Of a stretch of 64,000 nucleotides of DNA, positions 59,692 through 64,000 are shown in pieces. Source of the stretch: Hymenobacter sp. APR13 (lineage in GTDB: Bacteria > Bacteroidota > Bacteroidia > Cytophagales > Hymenobacteraceae). Under the pieces are notes generated by a model. That model was not told where the DNA came from. It searched no databases and was given only the letters and a program-made list of their open reading frames with translations. The stretch spans positions 1 to 64,000 of the forward strand of contig NZ_CP006588.1 in the NCBI RefSeq assembly GCF_000737515.1, in the 5' to 3' direction. A program made the translations under genes and the position numbers. How positions within the stretch are numbered: position 1 is the stretch's first letter; every line of letters starts with the position of its first letter.

Positions 59692-60292
59692 GAGAAGCTA
59701 GGAAACGTGTTGGGGACGAGTAAACAGGCTTATCCCGAGCAACCATCCTGCGGGCGGCCTCGTGGCTCGGCACCATCGAAGCAGCATAGTTGAAGATGGA
59801 ATCATCCGTTTTGAGCGGGGCATCCAATGTCGTTACCCTGCTTGCTACGATGCCTATGTCCTTACCGGGCTTAAAATACCCAGGTCGTGAACAGATTGCT
59901 GCTATCCCCTCCAGGCAAGAACGGCAACACAGAGTCGGCTATTCGGTGGGAATGACTAGGTGAGCTTACGCACTTTGCCCGTGCATCGTGTGGCCGATTT
60001 ACTTGCATAATTTCCAGGTCCTGAACTGCCTCGAGGCAGCGTGGCGGTTTAAAAAAATCATTCGGCCAAACTGAGAAGTATACACGAACAGGAAAGGCGG
60101 TGATTAAGCACTGCACTCCTCTCACGGATGGGGTATAATTCACCGTTGCTCGATAGATAGGCCTGCAAACAGTGCTCTTCGTTTGCCAGCCGGTCAGGCA
60201 ACGGGTTGTCGAAGGTGGCAATGCCCCGAGCAATACGGGCAACACTAGGAGCAGGCTACCATGGGCCTCCGTTCATAGCATGGAGTGTTGCC
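59692..60292. other. Non-coding spacer with copper-motif site F
   Basis: 600 bp with no supported gene. CTGGAAATTATGCAAGTAA (60017-59999, minus strand) differs at one position from site E and lies 315 bp upstream of the DUF6122 fusion gene, pointing towards it. The minus frame 59871-60245 overlaps it and is not protein-like. Confidence 0.5.
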
Positions 60293-60356
60293 AGAAACAT
60301 ATTTTATATTTTTAGAAACGATTTTCAATATTTCAGAAACGATTTTCGTATATTTG
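60293..60356 (+). promoter_or_regulatory. Repeated operator-like promoter of AAA/subtilase pair
   Basis: AGAAAC starts at 60293, 60314 and 60335, exactly 21 bp apart. The last two copies continue identically as AGAAACGATTTTC, and the third runs into TATATTTG (60349-60356), a consensus -7 element, 18 bp before the ATG. The AT-rich phased repeats probably bind a regulator. Confidence 0.65.
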
Positions 60357-60374
60357 AGTACGTATAAAGCACTC

Positions 60375-61472
60375 ATGTTCACAGAAATCATAAAAATCAT
60401 TGAAGGCGGCCTCAACAAGGATTCGCAGAAGGTGCTTAGTTACGCCACGCTGCTAGCCGAAAACCTCCGCAAAGCCGGTGACACGAAAGCGGCTGACCGC
60501 ATCCTGCGCGCCTTGCACAGCAAGCAGGCCCAGCCCGTGTACCTCGACCAGCTTTTGACCGCTCCGGTTGATCAGGAGACCCGCATGAATATTGCTGACC
60601 TGGTGATGCCCCAGCCAGGGTTGGAGCTGCCAGTTATTCTTTCTGATAACCTGCGCCATAAGCTCGACGGCTTTGTGAATCGATTGCAGCATCGTTCTGA
60701 ACTCCAGGCCGCGGGCGTAGCTCCGCAGGCTTCTCTCTTACTCTACGGCCCCCCCGGCGGCGGCAAGACCACCATTGCCCATTACATCGCTCAGCAAATG
60801 CACCTCCCGCTGGTGGTGGCTCGGCTCGACTCGCTGGTTTCCTCGCTGCTGGGTAACACGGCCAAGAACATCCGCAAAATTTTCGAATTCGCCAGTCGCC
60901 AGCCCTGCATCCTGTTTTTGGATGAGTTTGATGCCATCGCCAAGGCCCGGGACGACCAGCACGAGCTCGGGGAACTGAAGCGGGTGGTCAACAGCTTGCT
61001 GCAAAACATTGATGAGTTTGTGGAATCCAACATCCTGATCGCGGCCACCAACCATCAGGAATTGCTGGATAAGGCCATTTGGCGCCGGTTTAACAGCATC
61101 ATCGACGTGTCCCTGCCCCAGCCGACCGACATTCAGCGTCTGCTACAGCTATTTCTGAAGTCCGTGGAGTTGGGATTTGACCTGGACAGCAAAAAAGGGG
61201 AGGCCCTGGCCGAACTGCTACAGGGCAACAGCCCGGCCGACATCAAGTCCATCTGTCAGAATGCCATTGCTCAGAACGTGCTGGCCAAAAAGCCAAAGCT
61301 GGAGTACGAACACCTGCTGCTGCAATTCTACTACTACAAGCACCATGAAGCAGCCTCTCAGGAAGCCCTGCTCGGCTTTTTGAGTGCCCATGGGGTATCA
61401 CAGGCCGCTATTGCGGAGTTACTCGACATTTCTCTACGCCAGGTGCGCAACTACTTTAATCCGAAAGGCTAG
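60375..61472 (+). CDS. ietA: AAA ATPase of IetAS-like system
   Basis: A 365-residue AAA+ ATPase from ATG 60375. Walker A GPPGGGKTT (125-133), Walker B CILFLDEFDAIAKARD (Asp 183, Glu 184), sensor LIAATNHQELLDKAIWRRF. The ending (SQAAIAELLDISLRQVRNYF) looks like a helix-turn-helix. Paired with a subtilase 2 bp downstream, it matches the IetA/IetS plasmid-stability and phage-defence pair. The ATPase probably unfolds or delivers a target to the protease, or keeps it inactive. Confidence 0.85.
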   Translation: MFTEIIKIIEGGLNKDSQKVLSYATLLAENLRKAGDTKAADRILRALHSKQAQPVYLDQLLTAPVDQETRMNIADLVMPQPGLELPVILSDNLRHKLDGFVNRLQHRSELQAAGVAPQASLLLYGPPGGGKTTIAHYIAQQMHLPLVVARLDSLVSSLLGNTAKNIRKIFEFASRQPCILFLDEFDAIAKARDDQHELGELKRVVNSLLQNIDEFVESNILIAATNHQELLDKAIWRRFNSIIDVSLPQPTDIQRLLQLFLKSVELGFDLDSKKGEALAELLQGNSPADIKSICQNAIAQNVLAKKPKLEYEHLLLQFYYYKHHEAASQEALLGFLSAHGVSQAAIAELLDISLRQVRNYFNPKG

Positions 61473-61474
61473 GT

Positions 61475-63859
61475 ATGGAACCCAAGAATCTTCCCATTAA
61501 GCTGTTCAGCAAGCGCGGCACCCAGGACGAGCGCAAAACCGAAGCTGGGGGCGGCGGCCCCCAACCCAGCTGGCTATTGCCCGAAGACATACTGGAAGCC
61601 CGGGCCACCGAGTTTCGGCAATCATTGGGCGCTACGGCCCAATCTATTGCTGCGCGGCGGCCGGAGCGCAGCTTTATTCCGGCCGTGGTACAGGTAACAG
61701 TGCGGGAAGATGCCATGGCCAAGTCACACCGGGGCGAGGTAGGTAAACTCTTCAACCGCAAGGAAGAATACAACTTCATCGGGCTGTCCGAAGACCTGGA
61801 CTTCCTGGTAAAAGTGGACTCGCCGGAGCACGTGGCCTTCATCGACCATAACCTGGAGCGCCCGCTGGCTTTCTCCATCGGTTTATCCGCCATTGACGAG
61901 ATTCGACCATTTCAGCCGCGCATTGATTTACCCCAGGATACCTCCACGCCGTTAAAAGTCAAGCTGGTGAATTATCAGGATCGGCAAATGAATGCCCAGG
62001 TGGAAAGTGCCTTTGAGCAAACCCTGCGCGAGGGCCAGGTTGCCTACCGTAAAACCCGCTACACTTCCGGGTTGACCGTTTTCAAGCTGGAGCATGTCCG
62101 GCCCGATACCCTCGTGACGGTGCAAGAGTTTGAGGCGCTGTATTCGATCGACCCCATGCCGGCTTACCGCATCACGCTCGACGAGCTGAGCAGTGGCCTG
62201 GAACTGCCGGTAAAAACCCCGGTGCCGGGACAGGATTACCTGACCGTAGGCGTACTGGATTCTGGCATCGCCCCCATTCCCCACTTGGCCCCGTGGCTGG
62301 ATTCGCGGCGTTACTCGGCCTACAACGAACCGGAAGTGGACCGTTCCCACGGCACCTTCGTAGCCGGTGTGCTGCTCTACGGCGACGAGCTGGAGCAGCG
62401 CAGCTGGGTGGGGGTGGGGGAATTCAAGCTGCTCGATGCCACCGTGTTTCCGCGGCCGGGGCTGGAAATTGATGAGGATGAGTTGCTGGAAAACATTCAG
62501 AACGCGGTGCTGGCCCACCCCGACGTGCTGCTGTGGAGCCTGTCCGGCGGGGGCACGATGGAATGCAGCGCCCGGGACTTCTCGGACTTCGGCAAGTCGC
62601 TCGACGAGCTGCAGCAGCGCACGGGGGCCCTGATCTGCAAATCGGCGGGCAACTGCACCAACTTCGTTTCAGCTGCCCCCAAGCGACGCATTCCTGTTTC
62701 GGCCGATTCCGTGCGCTCCTTAGTGGTGGGCAGTGTAGCGCACAGCCAGGGGCCGGACGACCTGGCGGCCGAAGGCCACGCCTCGCCCTTCTCGCGCTCG
62801 GGATTTGGTCCTAACAAGCTCATCAAGCCCGAGCTGGTGCACTACGGGGGGAATGGTGGCGTCACGGCCGGCGGGCGCATGAAACTGACCGGCGTCAACT
62901 CCTTTTCCCTCACCGGGGGCGTGGTGCAGCAAGCCGGCACGAGTTTTTCCACCCCCCGGGTGTCAGCGCTGATGGCCGGCCTCTCGCACCGCGTGGCCGG
63001 CGACTTCAACCCCCTGCTGCTGAAAGCCCTGGCCATTCACTCGGCTAAATACCACCCGGGCCTGAGCCTGAGTCCGAGCGACCGGTTGCGCGAATTGGGC
63101 TTCGGCTTGCCGGGCTCCGTGGACGACATCATCTTCAATTCGCCCCACGAAAGCACGCTGATCCTGCAGGACAACATCGTGCGCGGGGGCTACATTGAGA
63201 TCCTCGACTTTCCATTTCCCGACGTCTTACTCAACGACGAGGGCCAGTTCTACGGGGAGGTTACGGTCACCTTGGTCACCGACCCGCGCCTGGACGGCAA
63301 CCAGGGCGCCGAGTACTGCCAGTCCAACATTGACGTGTCTTTCGGCACCTACGACCGGATTCGCCTGCGCGACACGACCAAGCGTACCGTCTCCAACCCC
63401 ATCGGCAAGCTTAATCCCTACAATCTGCTGCTCTCCAGCAACTACGCCGCCAAGTTCCAGCGCTACATCGACCACCCGTTCACGGCCGAGCGGCAACTGC
63501 GCGACGACTTGGGCAAGTACCACCCGATTAAGAAATACGCCATCAACCTGCAGGAAATGACCGAGGCGCACCGGGTACGCGGGCTGACGGCGCCCAAGAA
63601 GTGGTACCTCGAGCTCAAGGGCCTGTTTTCGCACGCGGCGGAAGCGGCGGCCGCGGCCGACGGCGAGGTGCTCTCCCAGGAGTTCTGCCTCATTGTGACC
63701 ATCCGCGATCCCCTGCAGCGCCACGACGTGTATAGTTCCGTCACCCGCAGCCTAACGCTTAACAACTTCCAGCATAACAACATACAGCTGCGCAACGAGG
63801 TCAGTTTGAACTTACGCAACACCAGTGGCGGTTCGGCTCCCGAGCCAGCCCCCGAATAA
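61475..63859 (+). CDS. ietS: Subtilisin-like S8 peptidase of IetAS-like system
   Basis: A 794-residue protein with the S8 triad Asp 262 (VGVLDSGIAP), His 292 (RSHGTFVAG) and Ser 490 (AGTSFSTPRVSAL). A 240-residue N-terminal region without signal peptide precedes it, so it acts in the cytosol. The C-terminal 300 residues are beta-rich. The start is 2 bp after the ATPase stop. As a pair with a HTH-tailed AAA ATPase it fits IetAS. Cleaved substrates are unknown. Confidence 0.88.
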   Translation: MEPKNLPIKLFSKRGTQDERKTEAGGGGPQPSWLLPEDILEARATEFRQSLGATAQSIAARRPERSFIPAVVQVTVREDAMAKSHRGEVGKLFNRKEEYNFIGLSEDLDFLVKVDSPEHVAFIDHNLERPLAFSIGLSAIDEIRPFQPRIDLPQDTSTPLKVKLVNYQDRQMNAQVESAFEQTLREGQVAYRKTRYTSGLTVFKLEHVRPDTLVTVQEFEALYSIDPMPAYRITLDELSSGLELPVKTPVPGQDYLTVGVLDSGIAPIPHLAPWLDSRRYSAYNEPEVDRSHGTFVAGVLLYGDELEQRSWVGVGEFKLLDATVFPRPGLEIDEDELLENIQNAVLAHPDVLLWSLSGGGTMECSARDFSDFGKSLDELQQRTGALICKSAGNCTNFVSAAPKRRIPVSADSVRSLVVGSVAHSQGPDDLAAEGHASPFSRSGFGPNKLIKPELVHYGGNGGVTAGGRMKLTGVNSFSLTGGVVQQAGTSFSTPRVSALMAGLSHRVAGDFNPLLLKALAIHSAKYHPGLSLSPSDRLRELGFGLPGSVDDIIFNSPHESTLILQDNIVRGGYIEILDFPFPDVLLNDEGQFYGEVTVTLVTDPRLDGNQGAEYCQSNIDVSFGTYDRIRLRDTTKRTVSNPIGKLNPYNLLLSSNYAAKFQRYIDHPFTAERQLRDDLGKYHPIKKYAINLQEMTEAHRVRGLTAPKKWYLELKGLFSHAAEAAAAADGEVLSQEFCLIVTIRDPLQRHDVYSSVTRSLTLNNFQHNNIQLRNEVSLNLRNTSGGSAPEPAPE

Positions 63860-63955
63860 GCCAAGTCAATACCTGCATTACTTAAATGCCCTGGCTAATC
63901 CACCAACTCATGTGGAGGCATAGGATTTTTTTCACTGTTCATATTTTTTCTAGTT

Positions 63956-64000
63956 ATGGCAAACGCTACCATAAAATACTACCCCGTCGGCAACGGCGAT
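63956..64000 (+). CDS. Metallo-beta-lactamase-fold protein, partial
   Basis: Only 15 codons are present: MANATIKYYPVGNGD. The PVGNGD pattern at the N-terminus is that of ComEC/Rec2-like metallohydrolases, which are often found in defence islands. It is on the same strand as the protease gene, 96 bp downstream, and might be a further component. The call rests on a short segment. Confidence 0.5.
   Translation, partial: MANATIKYYPVGNGD

Noticed and set aside
59871..60245. 124-aa minus-strand frame
   Set aside because: Composition unlike coding sequence, no start context, overlaps the copper-motif spacer.
1..64000. CRISPR arrays, tRNA and rRNA genes
   Set aside because: No regularly spaced repeat-spacer array and no cloverleaf or rRNA-like segment was seen; the repeats found are iterons, par-like words and one 15-bp minisatellite.

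Overview
The window reads as part of a plasmid, or a plasmid-like accessory replicon, from a Bacteroidota bacterium, most likely Hymenobacter or a close relative. The signs are a Rep_3 initiator with iterons next to ParA and a small partner gene; Bacteroidota-restricted families (DUF6122, DUF6428); a type IX secretion sorting domain on an amylase; a TonB-dependent receptor; promoter elements of the form TAnnTTTG; and GC-rich codon use in the cargo. The backbone (about 1-9.2 kb) looks more AT-rich than the metal-resistance cargo. The genus call is inference; I could not run a search.

Layout. 0-6.3 kb: an IS3-type end, a large tyrosine recombinase probably cut by it, small regulators, a SIR2-domain protein and a serine resolvase. 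6.3-9.2 kb: partition and replication module with par-like repeats, ParA, a small partner, 22-bp-phased iterons and Rep. 9.4-11.5 kb: an intact ISAs1 element, an IS3 OrfB remnant and a 275-bp MITE-like element with 35-bp inverted repeats that abuts an N-terminally truncated P1B ATPase with a YPC motif. 11.5-16.6 kb: metal export and HMA proteins. 16.7-20.1 kb: arsenic cluster (ArsR, DUF6428, phosphoesterase, ArsN-like acetyltransferase, ACR3). 20.2-21.8 kb, minus strand: mercury-uptake-like cluster (ArsR, MerTP, GDCCVxC protein, small secreted protein) without MerA.

21.9-27.9 kb, minus strand, is a stability/defence-like block: HipBA with a clear operator; a three-gene operon of unknown function whose largest product has a DUF4209/HEPN-like RNxxxH motif; and a lone PD-(D/E)XK-like nuclease. 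28-54.5 kb is a large copper/heavy-metal island: CopA ATPase, cupredoxin, HMA-AraC regulators, DUF305 proteins, a CusCBA-type RND system, a Csp-like copper-storage protein, a multicopper oxidase fused to an outer-membrane barrel, and Met-rich membrane proteins. It is interrupted by a T9SS-secreted alpha-amylase and ends with a bestrophin. 55-59.7 kb holds a YwqK-like secreted protein, a TonB receptor and a DUF6122 fusion. 60.3-64 kb holds an IetAS-like AAA ATPase/subtilase pair and the start of a metallo-beta-lactamase-fold gene.

The main new observation is a directional motif, CTGGAAATTATG and variants. It occurs six times between genes, each time pointing towards a copper-related or envelope gene, and could be the operator of the two HMA-AraC regulators. 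Other candidates for undescribed biology are the DUF4209 three-gene operon, the SIR2 protein with its palindromic upstream site, and the YPC-type ATPase.
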